A stretch of 64,000 nucleotides of DNA from Hortaea werneckii (lineage: Eukaryota > Ascomycota > Dothideomycetes > Mycosphaerellales > Teratosphaeriaceae): NCBI GenBank assembly GCA_037044905.1, contig JBAOKB010000154.1, positions 62,001-126,000 on the forward strand, in the 5' to 3' direction. The notes under the pieces were generated by a model. That model saw only the letters and a list, made by a program, of their open reading frames with translations. It was not told where the DNA came from and made no database searches. Numbering within the stretch: the stretch's first letter is position 1; every line of letters starts with the position of its first letter. Made by a program: the position numbers and the translations under genes. Positions 34,654 through 45,218 of the stretch are shown one piece after another.

Positions 34654-35376
34654 TCAGAAATCTTTCTCCATCCACGGCCTGCAGGCTTCATGGACTCTCG
34701 CCAATCTCTCGTCCATAGACAGCCATCTCTCCCCCATGTCCTCGCCGACTCGCATCAACATTCGATGAATGCGACTATCACAAAGTCTCCAAAGCTTGGC
34801 TGGCTCCCCATCAAGAACGGCCCATCGTTCTCCTTCCCATACAGCTCCGCTAAGAACCTAAACCCCGGCTCAGCATCGGCCCACGCCTTCTTACCGCCTT
34901 TGGTCCTCTCGAACTCCTCCAGCGGCATGCCATAATCTCTGGCTCGCATCTCACGAAAATAGGCCTTGGAGTCTTGCGTGACGATGGTGGCGATCCTCGG
35001 CATGATGACGGGGAAAAGAGGCCGAGCGGTCATACCCAGACCCTTCTGCACGTCCGCCAACGACGTCTCGTCAAAGATCAGTTTCGGTTCTGCATACATC
35101 CCGTTGAGCTTGCGGGCGATGACCAGGCTGTCCATGATCCATGATCCGTCCGGCAGGCGAACCGTCCGTCGGGACCGTGTATCGTCCCTGCTCGTTGGGC
35201 GGGGAGCCAAGGGAGGAGAGGGTAGGTGTGAGCGTGAGATAGTCCACCCAATGGGTTTGGTAGGGGATGCCCTTGTAATTGAGGAATAGACGAGCTTTCC
35301 AGACGTTCCCGGACCAGCTGCGCTCGCCGTCTTGGCGGACAAGGTCGAAGAGGGTCAGCTTGCTGTCGACTGACAT
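34654..35376 (-). CDS. Glutathione S-transferase-like protein
   Basis: Cytosolic GST-fold protein. Start 35376 (MSVDSKLTLFDLVRQDG). Thioredoxin-like N domain with NVWKARLFLNYKGIPYQTHW, then (repaired) YTVPTTVRLPDGSWIMDSL, the cis-Pro/Asp-Ser region. Helical C domain with EMRARDYGMPLEEFERTKGG, FLAELYGKENDGPFLMG and PSFGDFVIVAFIE. Two breaks: an extra base near 35162-35167 in the glutathione-site region, and a missing T (A on the coding strand) at 34761-34762. The second repair restores a further block, MLMRVGEDMGERWLSMDERL, and moves the stop to 34654-34656. Length 240 aa. It resembles fungal GST-like proteins of the poorly characterised four-helix subgroup; the substrate is unknown. Confidence 0.85.
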
Positions 35377-35909
35377 GTTCGTAATTAAACTACTTCTTGC
35401 TTGAATGTTCAGTGTGATTTTGAGAGAGGGAGGGAAGAGTGACACAATGATCCCTGAGAGCTTGACGGCTATAGTCAGTTGTGTGTGAGAAGATGGGAGC
35501 GATGAAGATATCAAAGCTGTTCATGTAGTTTCCTGCAGCGACCTGCGCGGCCGCCTGGCTCCGAGAGGCAAGCACGGTTGCCTGGAAGAACGCCTATGTA
35601 TACTGGTATGCTCTCGTGCTGCATTCTGACTCCGACACAGTCATCATTCGGGCCGGATGTGGCAGTCGCTCAAGGCACTGCTAACGCATACTTGGGAGAT
35701 CGCGGAGATAGGAGGTAGAGTTGTCCAGTAAAGCCAGGACGGAAGTGTTCCGCTTATCGATAGACGGTTCCCCGAGCATTGGTGAAGCTCAGAGCGACTT
35801 TTTTGTGATCGTCACATGCGCTGAACGCGATTGGAGGCCGGCAGGGAAAGCATTTGATTATCAAAACTCCGCGCGATAGGATCTTGCTAATCGCGTGTGA
35901 GCTGTTGAC
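35377..35909. promoter_or_regulatory. Divergent promoter, GST / TRM61
   Basis: A 533-bp region between opposing start codons. No coding signal and no identifiable site. Confidence 0.45.
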
Positions 35910-37502
35910 ATGGCGGAGGCTGTGACGGATATGACCACATCCCACCTGGCTACACGGACGATGCGACCTTCACCATTCTTCCACACACCACCTACGGCTG
36001 AGCCAGAGGGCCTGGCTATGCTGCACTTGAAACGCGACGCCTTGATTCCTGTCAAGCTGTTGGAAACTGCGGACGACGGCTACGCAGAAGGGGCTGTAAC
36101 GAACACAAGGTTTGGCAGCTTTCCGCATAGCACGCTCATTGATTTGGAATGGGGAAGTCAGGTGAGGGCTAGCAAGGTCGATACTGGTACTCGGGGACGT
36201 AAAGGCAAGAAGTCGAAGGGATCGGATGCTGCGGCTAGCAATGGTGCGAATGGGTCTGTCGAAGGGTCGCAGAAAGAGAATGAAGGGAAGCCGAACAGCG
36301 CTGGGGGCGCAACAGCCAAGGAATCTGCAAATGGCAACAAGAAGCGCTCCTCCGACACTGCAGAGCTAGACGAGAAGACGACGGCTGCGAAGAAGTTGAA
36401 GCAAGAAGCAGCTGTGAGACTCAACTCCCCTGCTCCAGCAGCTCCTAAGGTGGCAGTAGAGGCTGGATCAGGATTTGTTCACCTTCTACAACCCACCCCT
36501 GAATCTTGGACATCTTCCCTCGATCACCGTACGCAAGTAGTCTACACACCTGACTATAGCTACATCCTCTCAAGACTACGAGTACGTCCGGGAGGCAGCA
36601 TTATTGAGGCTGGAGCTGGAAGTGGCAGCTTCACGCATGCTGCCGCTCGAGCTGTATTTTCTGGCTATGCGGATCCTTCACAGCCGGCAGCATCCAGGCC
36701 GAGAAGAAAAGGTACAGTCTACAGTTATGAGTTTCATGCCCCGCGCGTCGAGACCTTGCGAGAAGAGATCTCCGACCACGGCTTGGAAGGGGTTGTGCAT
36801 CTCACGCACAGAGATGTTTGCAACGAAGGTTTCACACTTTCTGACTCAACATCCCCTAAAGCCCAAGCCATCTTTCTTGACCTCCGGCACCATGGCAGGC
36901 ACTACGACACCTCTCGCGAAGCATGCCGAACAGTCCACTGGATCCAGAAGCCCCCGTGCACATCTGCACTTTCAGCCCCTGCATCGAGCAGGTCATTGCA
37001 ACAGTCTCGGCCCTTGCGTCGGGCAGGGTGGACTGAAATTGAGATGGTAGAGGTCCAGAATCGACGCATCGATGTCCGACGTGAACAGGTCGGGCTGAAG
37101 AACGAAGGACTCCGAGGCGTGAACGCCAGCGCCGCCACCCCCGATGAAGCTATCAGACGACTACGCGAAGTGGAGCACAAGCTCCTTGACTTCCATGCTT
37201 CCAAAGCCGAGCAAGCGGCAGAAGGCAAGAAGGGGCAGACCGCCAGTACTGATAAAGAAGGCCGCAGTAATTCTCGTCCCAAGCCACCGAGCAAACAGGA
37301 GAGGTTGGAAAGAATCAAGAAGGAAGCCGAGGAGAGGAAGACATACAAGGAGGGGAACCTTGTCCACAGGACCGAGCCAGAAGTGAAAACGCACACGTCG
37401 TATTTGGTCTTTGCCGTCCTGCCCCGCGAATGGTCGGAAGCTGATGAGGCGGCTGCTGACAAGGCATGGCCTGTAGAGGACATGTTGAAGTCGGCCAGCT
37501 AG
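35910..37502 (+). CDS. TRM61: tRNA m1A58 methyltransferase catalytic subunit
   Basis: Catalytic subunit (Gcd14/Trm61) of the nuclear Trm6-Trm61 complex that makes m1A58 in tRNA, including initiator tRNA-Met. Start MAEAVTDMTTSHLATRTMRP. A Lys/Ser/Ala-rich insertion occupies about residues 90-180. Then GFVHLLQPTPESWTSSLDHR, TQVVYTPDYSYILSRL, the SAM motif IIEAGAGSGSFTHAAARAV and YSYEFHAPRVETLREE. Two opposite indels hide each other: a missing C at 36884-36885 and an extra base near 37016. The open frame continues for 530 aa, but about 44 codons between them are wrong; the true frame reads FLDLPAPWQAL and CTFSPCIEQVIATVSALRRA. After that WTEIEMVEVQNRRIDVR is normal. Confidence 0.93.
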   Translation: MAEAVTDMTTSHLATRTMRPSPFFHTPPTAEPEGLAMLHLKRDALIPVKLLETADDGYAEGAVTNTRFGSFPHSTLIDLEWGSQVRASKVDTGTRGRKGKKSKGSDAAASNGANGSVEGSQKENEGKPNSAGGATAKESANGNKKRSSDTAELDEKTTAAKKLKQEAAVRLNSPAPAAPKVAVEAGSGFVHLLQPTPESWTSSLDHRTQVVYTPDYSYILSRLRVRPGGSIIEAGAGSGSFTHAAARAVFSGYADPSQPAASRPRRKGTVYSYEFHAPRVETLREEISDHGLEGVVHLTHRDVCNEGFTLSDSTSPKAQAIFLDLRHHGRHYDTSREACRTVHWIQKPPCTSALSAPASSRSLQQSRPLRRAGWTEIEMVEVQNRRIDVRREQVGLKNEGLRGVNASAATPDEAIRRLREVEHKLLDFHASKAEQAAEGKKGQTASTDKEGRSNSRPKPPSKQERLERIKKEAEERKTYKEGNLVHRTEPEVKTHTSYLVFAVLPREWSEADEAAADKAWPVEDMLKSAS

Positions 37503-38142
37503 GAGGATGACCGGCAGCGCATTTCCATGAAGACGTCGACGACAGGACTATACACCCTTCGGAGGGCGGTAATAGAAGACCTCCAGCATTTCTGGATCCG
37601 CCTCGATATTTCACCGATTGGTGGATCGGGCGGCTTTCCAAGGTGGTTGCCAAGAATATGAATGTAATCTATCCAGGACAGCTAAAGGTTTCGGCGTCTG
37701 CTCTGCGACAATGCCTCGTGTAGGGCCCCGCCTTTTTTCCACCACAAGAAAGGCACACAAGGAGTCTAGCAAAGAAGAACCAATGCTAGTGAGCAAACTA
37801 TATGGAGCAAATTTTCTACGGACCTGTCGTTTGTTTTTCGACGTCCTCCAGTAAGCCGAAGCGCACCCTTTGTGTAGATTGAGCCCTGGTCCTTGAGAAG
37901 GTCAGACAGGTCACATTTGCAGGACTTGTTTGCGACCACTGTTAATAAGGCCAATCCATGGTGTTCGTGGCGCCCTGCATCCTGATTTGCGGAAGAACCA
38001 AATGGACATGCTTTTCGAGTGAACCGCGATGGCCCCGATGCCAAACATGCAAACGAGAGAAGCATTTGGTATAAATCAAACTATCCTGTTTCGTTCCAAT
38101 GTCTTCTCTTCATCATCTAAACTTTGTATTGTACGAGTGAGA
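37503..38142. other. Intergenic, promoter of GH43 gene
   Basis: 640 bp. No gene recognised. Carries the TATA element listed separately. Confidence 0.5.
38070..38076 (+). promoter_or_regulatory. TATA box candidate for GH43 gene
   Basis: TATAAAT lies 67-73 bp upstream of the GH43 start codon. A TATA element at this distance fits an inducible fungal secreted-enzyme promoter. Transcription start is unknown. Confidence 0.45.
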
Positions 38143-39148
38143 ATGGGAAGCCTTACATTCTTGCTGGTTGCAGCAGCAACAATTATCAGCTGTGTCCGAG
38201 CTGCTCCCTTTAGCAACCCACTGAAGGAAGAAAATGGATCAGACCCCTTCATTGTCTACACGGGCGGCTACTACTATCTGATGACCACGACGTGGACCGA
38301 TATCCAGATCACCCGTGCAGCTCCTTTAGGCGGGCTGAAGACCGGCGAGACAAAGTCGCGTGGTCTGACAGCACTGCCTCCCGCTGCTGCAACGTTTGGA
38401 CTCCTGAGGTCCACTACCTTGAAGGCAAGTGGTACATCTACTACACCGCAGGACGGAGCGAAGACACAACGCAACAAAGGATGCACGTGCTGGAAGGCGG
38501 CGCCACACCTCTAATCGATGAGTGGTCGATCGACCGGACGATGTTGCGCTTCGACTCCGGCACTTACATGGTATACTCTTGCCAGCGCGACGGCTTGCAA
38601 TCTCTTTGCATCGCGCCCCTCAACAGCCCCACCTCTATCGGTGCAGCTAGCACGCTGTCTCAGCCCACGCTCAGCTGGGAGACCCAAGGCGAGATCTCTG
38701 TGAACGAGGGCCCGGCTGCCATGTACCACGGCGGCAAAACGTTCTTGGCCTTCAGCGCCAGCTACTGTTGGAGCCCAAGCTACCAGTTAGGTCTACTCAC
38801 CTGGGATGGAAGTGGAGACCCGACCAATTCCAGCAGTTGGAACAAGACTGGGCCGGTCTTCAGCTCGGCCAATGGCAACTATGGCACTGGGCATAATGGT
38901 TAAGTTCCTCAATCAAGTGATTGTGCCTAGCACACCCGCCATCATGCTAACAAGACTTCAGCTTCTTCCTGAGCCCTGACGGCACCGAAATCTGGAATGT
39001 TTACCACGCTGCCTCAGACAGCCAGGGGAACTGCGCCGGTGACAGGTATACGGCGGCTGAACCTGTAAAGTGGAACGCGGATGGCTCGCCGGACTTTGGG
39101 ACTGCGAGTGCTCTGGGCACAACGATGGCTGGGCCTTCTGGCGAGTAG
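38143..39148 (+). CDS. Secreted glycoside hydrolase family 43
   Basis: Extracellular five-bladed beta-propeller enzyme, probably arabinan- or xylan-side-chain-active (arabinofuranosidase-like). Start 38143 gives signal peptide MGSLTFLLVAAATIISCVRA. Motifs: NGSDPFIVYTGGYYYLMTTT (catalytic base Asp in DPF), CCNVWTPEVHYLEGKWYIYY, ISVNEGPAAMYHGGKTFLAF (candidate acid Glu) and SYCWSPSYQLGLLTW. An intron is needed at about 38899-38961 between GTGHNG and FFLSPDGTEIWNVYHA. Its splice phase only works if one G is missing at the acceptor (near 38961). A second missing G near 38349 shifts the frame after LKTGE. Repaired length is about 314 aa. Exact substrate cannot be read from sequence. Confidence 0.87.
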
Positions 39149-39396
39149 ATAAGGCTCGACAATCGGTATGGTCGTCCTGCTACTTGTTCCTGCTGTTTGA
39201 TATCTACATGAGAGGTCATCTGGTACGCTATGTGAAGATTAAATGGAACTTTGGATTGGTTTCCCATCATCAGTAGACTCGGTGCAGACTGCGTATGACC
39301 CCTTTGGAATATGGTACTACTTCCTGAGATTTTGAACAACTCATTCGCCGTTTCCCTCAAGTCGTCTAGACCAAACTGCCGCCCTGAATTAGCTCA

Positions 39397-40482
39397 CTAT
39401 TGGAGCACATGCGGGTCCCGACACCTCTCGCCAAATCGACAGAAGCCACCAACAAAAACCTTGCAAAGACCTGACTTCATTTGAAGACCGTGCCCCCACT
39501 GGCGGTTACCTATCGTCGACTCTGCAACTGGGAACTGATCCGGCCACGCAGACATGACCCTCTTCGCGAGCCTGTACACCTCCAATTCAAGTGCGGCCTC
39601 GCAGGCTTCAGTCGAGGCATGAGCTCCCTCCTTGAAAATGGCAAGTCTCAGAAGCCCGCTGAAGCTGTCGTTCGAAGAGCCATCTCTTGGTCGGCGAGCG
39701 AACGGCCACTCTTCCAGCTCTTCTTCCAGACATAGCCAAGCCGCGACTGCTTTGCCCACTGCATCTGATCGGGGCAATCTGGCCACCTGAGTAAAGGGGA
39801 GTCTGGTGCCTAGGTCATCTCGTCAGAAGAAAGCAAAGCAGGACGAAGAACTTGCCCGAGGTCTCGGGCCAGGAGTAGGACCAATGGACAAACCTACCAT
39901 TACCTGAACCCTAGATTTCACCGCTTCGAAGGTGGACCTGGCAACGTCTTCCGCATTGCCAACAGCGATGACGGGTGGTATCATCAACCCATTCTCTGCC
40001 CTCAATACATCGATCAGGGAGGTATGCGATCCCGGCCACACGCGATGATACCCTTCCAACTCCTGTATCTCCGGGAAGAGATCCCAGTTCCAGCACGCGA
40101 AGAGCTTGAGGACTTCCTCGAGTCTTAGTCTGATAATAGCAACGTTTTTATTGAACCCCCACGCCTCGCGAAGAGCCGAAGACATGCCCTGGGAATTGAT
40201 GAGGGACAGGTTGGTCCGGCGGTCTTCGAGATCTCTCCCCTTGAAAACGACGCCGGGCCAGCGAATGGAGGTCATCATTGTGGTGGGGGAATGGGGTTGG
40301 AAAATGCTGTCGAGCCGCTCCATCAGGTTTATTCTGATCGTCAATATTGCCTCCTCTTTCTCTTGATGTTGCTCAGGATCCGAGATTGAGAGGTTGCCGT
40401 GAAGTGCGTCTAGTATCGGCGTGAAAGGCTTTTCGGTTCCGTTTCTGTTTCTGTTTCTATTTCTCGTTCTCGTTCGCCCCAT
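39397..40482 (-). CDS. CCCH zinc-finger protein with Arg-Asn repeat
   Basis: Not a family I can name. Start 40482 (MGRTRTRNRNRNRNGTEKPF). Intron 39787-39903 (GTAATG...CAG) rejoins AVKSRVQ to VARLPRSDAVG; 322 aa, frame intact. The N-terminal Arg-Thr/Arg-Asn dipeptides come from a hexanucleotide repeat at about 40434-40480. The body is helical, with NLMERLDSIF and LRLEEVLKLFACWNWDLF. The last 25 residues hold one zinc finger, GLCKVFVGGFCRFGERCRDP followed by His (C-x7-C-x5-C-x3-H), which suggests RNA binding. Its stop is about 250 bp from the GH43 stop (convergent). Confidence 0.7.
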
Positions 40483-41498
40483 TCTGTGTTGGGCAAGTGC
40501 CGGGCTCTGGATTGCTTTGTCTGCTTCTGTAAAGTTGATGTACTACTACCCCAGAGGGGCTCAGATAAGTTTTCACCCAAGCATGGGAGGAGTATGCAAG
40601 GGAGACTTGTGCAAACAGAGGACTCTGACGCTCAACTCGCACTCCACTGGAGCCTGGAATAAAGACTTACCTCTATACAGGCGGAAGGATGAGTTGACTG
40701 CAATCGCTTTTGACACCCTTGTGGAGTCAAAGAAGACCCCAGTGAATACTTCGAACAGTGGCGAGGCGAGACTGCAGATCACGAACCCGCGGTAGTATCG
40801 ATTCTGGAACTAGGAGCTCTTCGAATGTGACTTTATCCAGACTAAGAGCGGCTTAGCGCGAGTATCTGCTGCCTGCATTGCTGTTTTTGCAATAAATACT
40901 CCCGAAGTAAGATGACAATAGAATGGCGACTTGCGCTGTATATCGAAGGGATACAGGAGAAGGTCAGTATTGGAGGACTTGTGCTCCTTTTCAACGAGAA
41001 TGTGAGCAAACAGGCTTTGCTTTGGCAGTCAACGCCACACTTTGTTTGAGAAATCATTGGGAGATCTTTCCACCCCTCCAAACATTGTTTGCTCAAGAAT
41101 CACCTCAATTTTCTTTTATATGCGCCATTGTGGTCTTCATTGTGGGAATAAATGCTTGTCTCTGATCCCTTAGGGTCCCTGTACTGGCCACACGACAAGA
41201 GAAGGAGATATAGGCGCGAAACGATAGCACTTGCTTGCTCCTTTCCTTCACAATGCTCTGCCTGCACAATGTTGCATGTCCACGACGAATCTTTGGTTAA
41301 AATAGTCTTTCCCTGTAGTCACGAGATTTCGTAGAGCCATTGAAGAATTGCGAGGTCTTTGGGATAGTGGTCTCACCCTCAATCTGATGAATGCGGCAGC
41401 ATCTCACCCCTCAGTCGAAAGCATATGATCAATGTCGTACGGACAACATGTAACTTGATGAAAACATGACAAACCAGGAATTCCTGCATTCATGGTCA
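40483..41498. other. Intergenic, no gene recognised
   Basis: 1 kb between two minus-strand genes. Comparatively AT-rich with short frames only. Confidence 0.5.
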
Positions 41499-42173
41499 TT
41501 ATTTCTGGCCTCCTTTTGCAGGACGCAGCATCAGAGCATGCGGCAGATCATGATCCAGTCCCCATTTCTTCGCATCAAAATCCAACCAATCCAACGTCTC
41601 AAAGCCAACGCGCTCATACAACGGCCTCCCCATCGGACTCGACTCCAAGTAGACCGGCAAACCCAACTTCTCCGCCTGCTCAATCCCCCACTGCAACTGC
41701 ATCTTCCCGACGCCTCGGCGATGGTGCTTCGGATGCGTGACCAGAATATGCAGGTACACGTACGGCTTCCCGCCCAGGATCCTCTTCTTGCTCTCGCCCA
41801 GCAAGCCGAAGAAATGCTCCATGAACGCAACATTCGCATTGGGCGCGAACCCGTCGTCCTTCCCTTCCTCATCCGCCGCTTTCAGCTCCTCCGGACTGCG
41901 CGCGCGGGGGTAGAAATTCCAATCCGCTACGCCGATGATCTTGTGTAAAGGGTCCGTGTCCGGGAGGTCGGTATCGACGACTTTCATCTTCTTGATCGTG
42001 TCTGGGTGTTTGCGCCATTGCCGGAGGGATTTGGCGAGGTAGTGGTCCCGGTCCGCTGTGGTGTAGGCGGATGGGTACATGAGGTTGAAGATCTCGCCGC
42101 TGAAGGCTTCTTTCATGATCTCATCGTAGGCTTCGAGGTCGGCTTCGACCAGCGGGTGGAGTTCGAGGGGCAT
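41499..42173 (-). CDS. GNAT-family N-acetyltransferase
   Basis: Acetyl-CoA-dependent acetyltransferase of unknown substrate. I chose the start at 42173 (MPLELHPLVEADLEAYDEIM) because it matches the usual beginning of this fungal subgroup; an in-frame ATG at 42338 adds 55 atypical residues. Motif A is clear: YVYLHILVTHPKHHRRGVG (the RRGVGK acetyl-CoA loop), followed by WGIEQAEKLGLPVYLES and motif B, GRPLYERVGFETLDW. 224 aa, single exon, no frame break. Confidence 0.87.
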   Translation of the reverse strand: MPLELHPLVEADLEAYDEIMKEAFSGEIFNLMYPSAYTTADRDHYLAKSLRQWRKHPDTIKKMKVVDTDLPDTDPLHKIIGVADWNFYPRARSPEELKAADEEGKDDGFAPNANVAFMEHFFGLLGESKKRILGGKPYVYLHILVTHPKHHRRGVGKMQLQWGIEQAEKLGLPVYLESSPMGRPLYERVGFETLDWLDFDAKKWGLDHDLPHALMLRPAKGGQK

Positions 42174-43319
42174 AATGACCGGTGGTTCCAAGGTCGCGTG
42201 GGAAGAAGGGTTGGAGAAGTGGTGTGTGGAGGGAGGAGATGTACGGTGGAAGCGGGAATGGGCGTAGAGTAATTGAAAGACCTGAATACTTACTCGGTAG
42301 CTCTCTGAGACGAGGCCGCGAACTATGCTGTGACTCAAAACGGAGAAGGTGACTTAAGGTTGATGGTAGACCCGTCTCGTATACGGACACTGCCGCGCTC
42401 CACGATTGACGAACGCCGATGCTGTTCGCCGAGAGTCTTCGGCAGCACTATCCATTATTGGAAAGCAAGGACTCCGCAGCAACGATCCTTCGAGTACTAC
42501 AGTAAAAAAAATGTACGACATGTCTAATGCTGGCTGCGAAACTGAATTCAGTGCAGGTTTTATTCAGGCCTATGTATCGCGGGGAGTTACTAGCTCACTA
42601 GCCAAAGAGGCCAAAGAGACAAGTTGTTCCTCCTACAGCATTACAAGATATAGGAAATATTTTCGTCAAATCTCGATCATGATACATGAGCCTCTATAAA
42701 ACAGTAGGGGCCGTCGAGAGTGTCTCAATGAACGCAAAACATTCCACAACAGGCCTCCATGCCAACTACATTAGCCCATACCAACCTCGTCCAGTCTACT
42801 CTTTGAAATCGGACGAAGCTGCCTTGTCTCCTGATTTCTTCGTTTGGAGCAGCCAGACAGCTTTGTAGTCCCCGCATCGTCCTCTATCGGGTTCAAGAAA
42901 TGCAACTTGCATGGGATTGTCTGGGTTTCATCTAGAGGCGCTGTATCTTTCCCCTGTGTTCCATGCACTTGCAGCTTCGCAAGCAAATGCGTAGTTGACC
43001 CCGAGCCTGTTTTCTCCAGCTGTCTTAACGCGGATTGAGCTGCCCGACTACCCATTCGAGACTTTATATCTCCATTGGCTTGCCTCCCTGTGGAGTCTCC
43101 CACCTTGATGTTCCAGGAGGGCATTGGCCTTGTGCTGGGTGGTCGACTGGGCCACGGAAGGGCAGGCGCCCGTCAGTGTGTCTCTGCTACAGCTCGTCGC
43201 AGCCAGATTTCGTTGTTTAGTTAGCCGACACTGATTCGACTGATCAATGCTTCGCCCTCTTACCGGCGCAAGACAGTCTTGATGTATCTACTGTCCTAAG
43301 ACATGACATCGACCCACAC
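42174..43319. other. Intergenic, one weak minus-strand frame
   Basis: 1.15 kb between GNAT and the Pex14-family gene. A 117-codon minus-strand frame at 42771-43124 (starts MPSWNIKVGDSTGRQ) has no recognisable domain, splice support or homologue known to me. I do not call it a gene. Confidence 0.45.
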
Positions 43320-44612
43320 TCATGCGCCACTCCAACCCCTACGCGCCATACTCACGCCCGCCGACCCTGGACCAGGGAACCGTCTTGCGCTAAGCAAAAC
43401 TCCCTTTACGCCCCTAACCTCCTTCTTCAACTCCTCACCAGCGTCGACTTTCTTTCCGTTCTTACCCCCATTTTGCTCACGCCCCGGTTGCCTCGAGATC
43501 CCGTCCTCCGCCTGTGTCCACAGGTTCACGCTGGAAGAGGCGTACATCGTTGTGTCCAAGTAATGGCGGAGCTTATTCAAGGCCTCTTGCCGAGCCTTCA
43601 CTGCTTCGTCCGCGCCAGGGCTAGATGAAATCTCGGAGAGGTGGGAGGAGAGGATGTTCAAGGCGTTGGTGTGGTATGCTACTGCGTCCTTCTTGCTTGG
43701 GTCGTCTGGGGTGACGAGATCGCCTGGTGAGGGCGTTGAGGTGCCGGAAGTAGGCGGAGAGGTCTGAGTGCCTTGGTCGCGGTGAAAGAGCTCGGTGGGG
43801 TCGCTTGCGAGGCTGTCTATGTCATCGATTTCTTCCTCTGACGTTGCTGCGTCGGCCCCCTTAGCCTTAGTCGCTGGCTCGGGGACGCGGCTCACTATTT
43901 TTGATAGACGATCGTTGAACTCATCGAGTTTACTGTTGGTGTGGGTGGCAAAGTCTTGACGCGATTCTACAAGAGACCCAATCATGGGGTTGACAAGGAA
44001 TTTGCTTGCACCGTAGGCGAGGGTGGCGAGCCCTGCAGCAAAGTAGCCTGCGTTTATGATGCGACCGGGAGTGATGAGGGGTGGTGGTTTATGCGCATCA
44101 ACTAGAAACTCGGGATAGGTGATGATGGGTGGAGGTCGCTCAGTCTGTACTCGTTGCTGCTGAGCAGGTTGGGGTGCTCCCTGCATGGGTTGTTGGGGGG
44201 CTTGAGAGGAGCGGAAAGCCTGGAAGTCGCCTGTATCGATGGGTCGTCTAGCAGACGGGTCCTCTTCTTCCGGCTTGAGGACTTTGTCGATCGTCTCGAC
44301 GGGAATCTCTTTGCTTTCAAGGAATCTCCTCTTCTTCTCTAGAGGAGCGTCTTTCACACCCGGATCGGCGAGGAATGCTTCTACCATGTCAAGCTTGGAT
44401 GTGCCCTCGGGAGGAGGTGCAACCTCTTCGGCCTCCATTGCGTCTTCGTGTGTATTATGTGCTTCTGGTTCCGACGGCGTCGAGTCCTCCGGACCTGAGG
44501 GTTGTTCTGACGGCTTCGAGGTCTCATCGGCTGTTGCAGGTGATGGCGGTACTTGCTGTTGGGCCGGCCGCTGCCAGGCCGGAATCGAGGATTTGCCTTT
44601 CCCGTCCACCAT
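43320..44612 (-). CDS. Pex14-family peroxin (Pex14/Pex17/Pex33-like)
   Basis: Peroxisomal membrane docking-complex protein for matrix import. Start 44612 (MVDGKGKSSIPAWQRPAQQQ). After a Pro/Ser/Glu-rich leader, the Pex14 N-terminal domain is seen at about residues 75-110: MVEAFLADPGVKDAPLEKKR and LESKEIPVETIDKVL. A Gln/Pro linker precedes KPPPLITPGRIINAGYFAAG and a membrane segment to FLVNPM (about residues 180-205), followed by a coiled-coil helix (TNSKLDEFNDRLSKIVSRV). It lacks the canonical Pex14 WRDW region, so it may be the Pex17/Pex33-type paralogue. 430 aa, single exon, intact. Confidence 0.78.
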   Translation of the reverse strand: MVDGKGKSSIPAWQRPAQQQVPPSPATADETSKPSEQPSGPEDSTPSEPEAHNTHEDAMEAEEVAPPPEGTSKLDMVEAFLADPGVKDAPLEKKRRFLESKEIPVETIDKVLKPEEEDPSARRPIDTGDFQAFRSSQAPQQPMQGAPQPAQQQRVQTERPPPIITYPEFLVDAHKPPPLITPGRIINAGYFAAGLATLAYGASKFLVNPMIGSLVESRQDFATHTNSKLDEFNDRLSKIVSRVPEPATKAKGADAATSEEEIDDIDSLASDPTELFHRDQGTQTSPPTSGTSTPSPGDLVTPDDPSKKDAVAYHTNALNILSSHLSEISSSPGADEAVKARQEALNKLRHYLDTTMYASSSVNLWTQAEDGISRQPGREQNGGKNGKKVDAGEELKKEVRGVKGVLLSARRFPGPGSAGVSMARRGWSGA

Positions 44613-44928
44613 ATTCGCGTGCCTTCTCACTCAACGATGTGCGTGGTTGCGATATCTTGCAATCATTGATTGTTGTTCGGTCGCCGAAACGAAGCTCAGC
44701 TGCACCCGAGCATCGGCATTCACATGCACCTCGGCAGGCCCTCCACATGACGCTTGGCAGGCACCAACCTCAGATCACGCCCCGGGCGGCTTACAGGCCC
44801 GGCGCTGACCACAAGTGCAGCAAGGTGAATCGCTAGTATCGCACCCCGTTCGTTGCGCGCACGACGGCTGGTATTGATCGTGTGCATTGCTGATCCTTCG
44901 GCCTGCTGCAAAGCACACCGCCCGCAAG
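44613..44928. promoter_or_regulatory. Divergent promoter, Pex14-family / tiny ORF and IES2
   Basis: A 316-bp region. No element identifiable by eye. Confidence 0.4.
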
Positions 44929-45218
44929 ATGGATAGCCACCACGATAGCAAGCGCTTCAAGTCGGCCGACGGCTCAGCGCGCAGCATCTCATCAGGAGCA
45001 GCCAGCCTGCCTGCATACCAACCCCCAACCGCTGCACCAATCGCTCGATCGGGAACGCAAGGTGGCGCCCGCAGGTACGTCATGTCATCTTCGGTCGTTC
45101 CTGCTTCATCGTGTTCTTTGTTTGCTGGACGAGTGTAACATCCTGGCACCTGCACGTGGACTCCAGGCTGAAGCGTCCCAACTTCCTGGAACGGAAGGAG
45201 ACGCTGGGCGAGGAATAA
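44929..45218 (+). CDS. Candidate 65-aa two-exon protein
   Basis: Exon 1 44929-45074, intron 45075-45166 (strong GTACGT donor, GTGTAAC branch-like site, TCCAG acceptor), exon 2 45167-45218. It reads MDSHHDSKRFKSADGSARSI, a Ser/Ala/Pro-rich middle, GGARR, then after splicing LKRPNFLERKETLGEE and TAA. Unspliced, the frame runs to a stop at 45138 with an unrelated tail. Splice-site quality, exact phase and a charged C-terminal end argue for a real small protein, but it could also be the leader of an IES2 transcript, since IES2 starts only 156 bp downstream. No family recognised. Confidence 0.45.
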
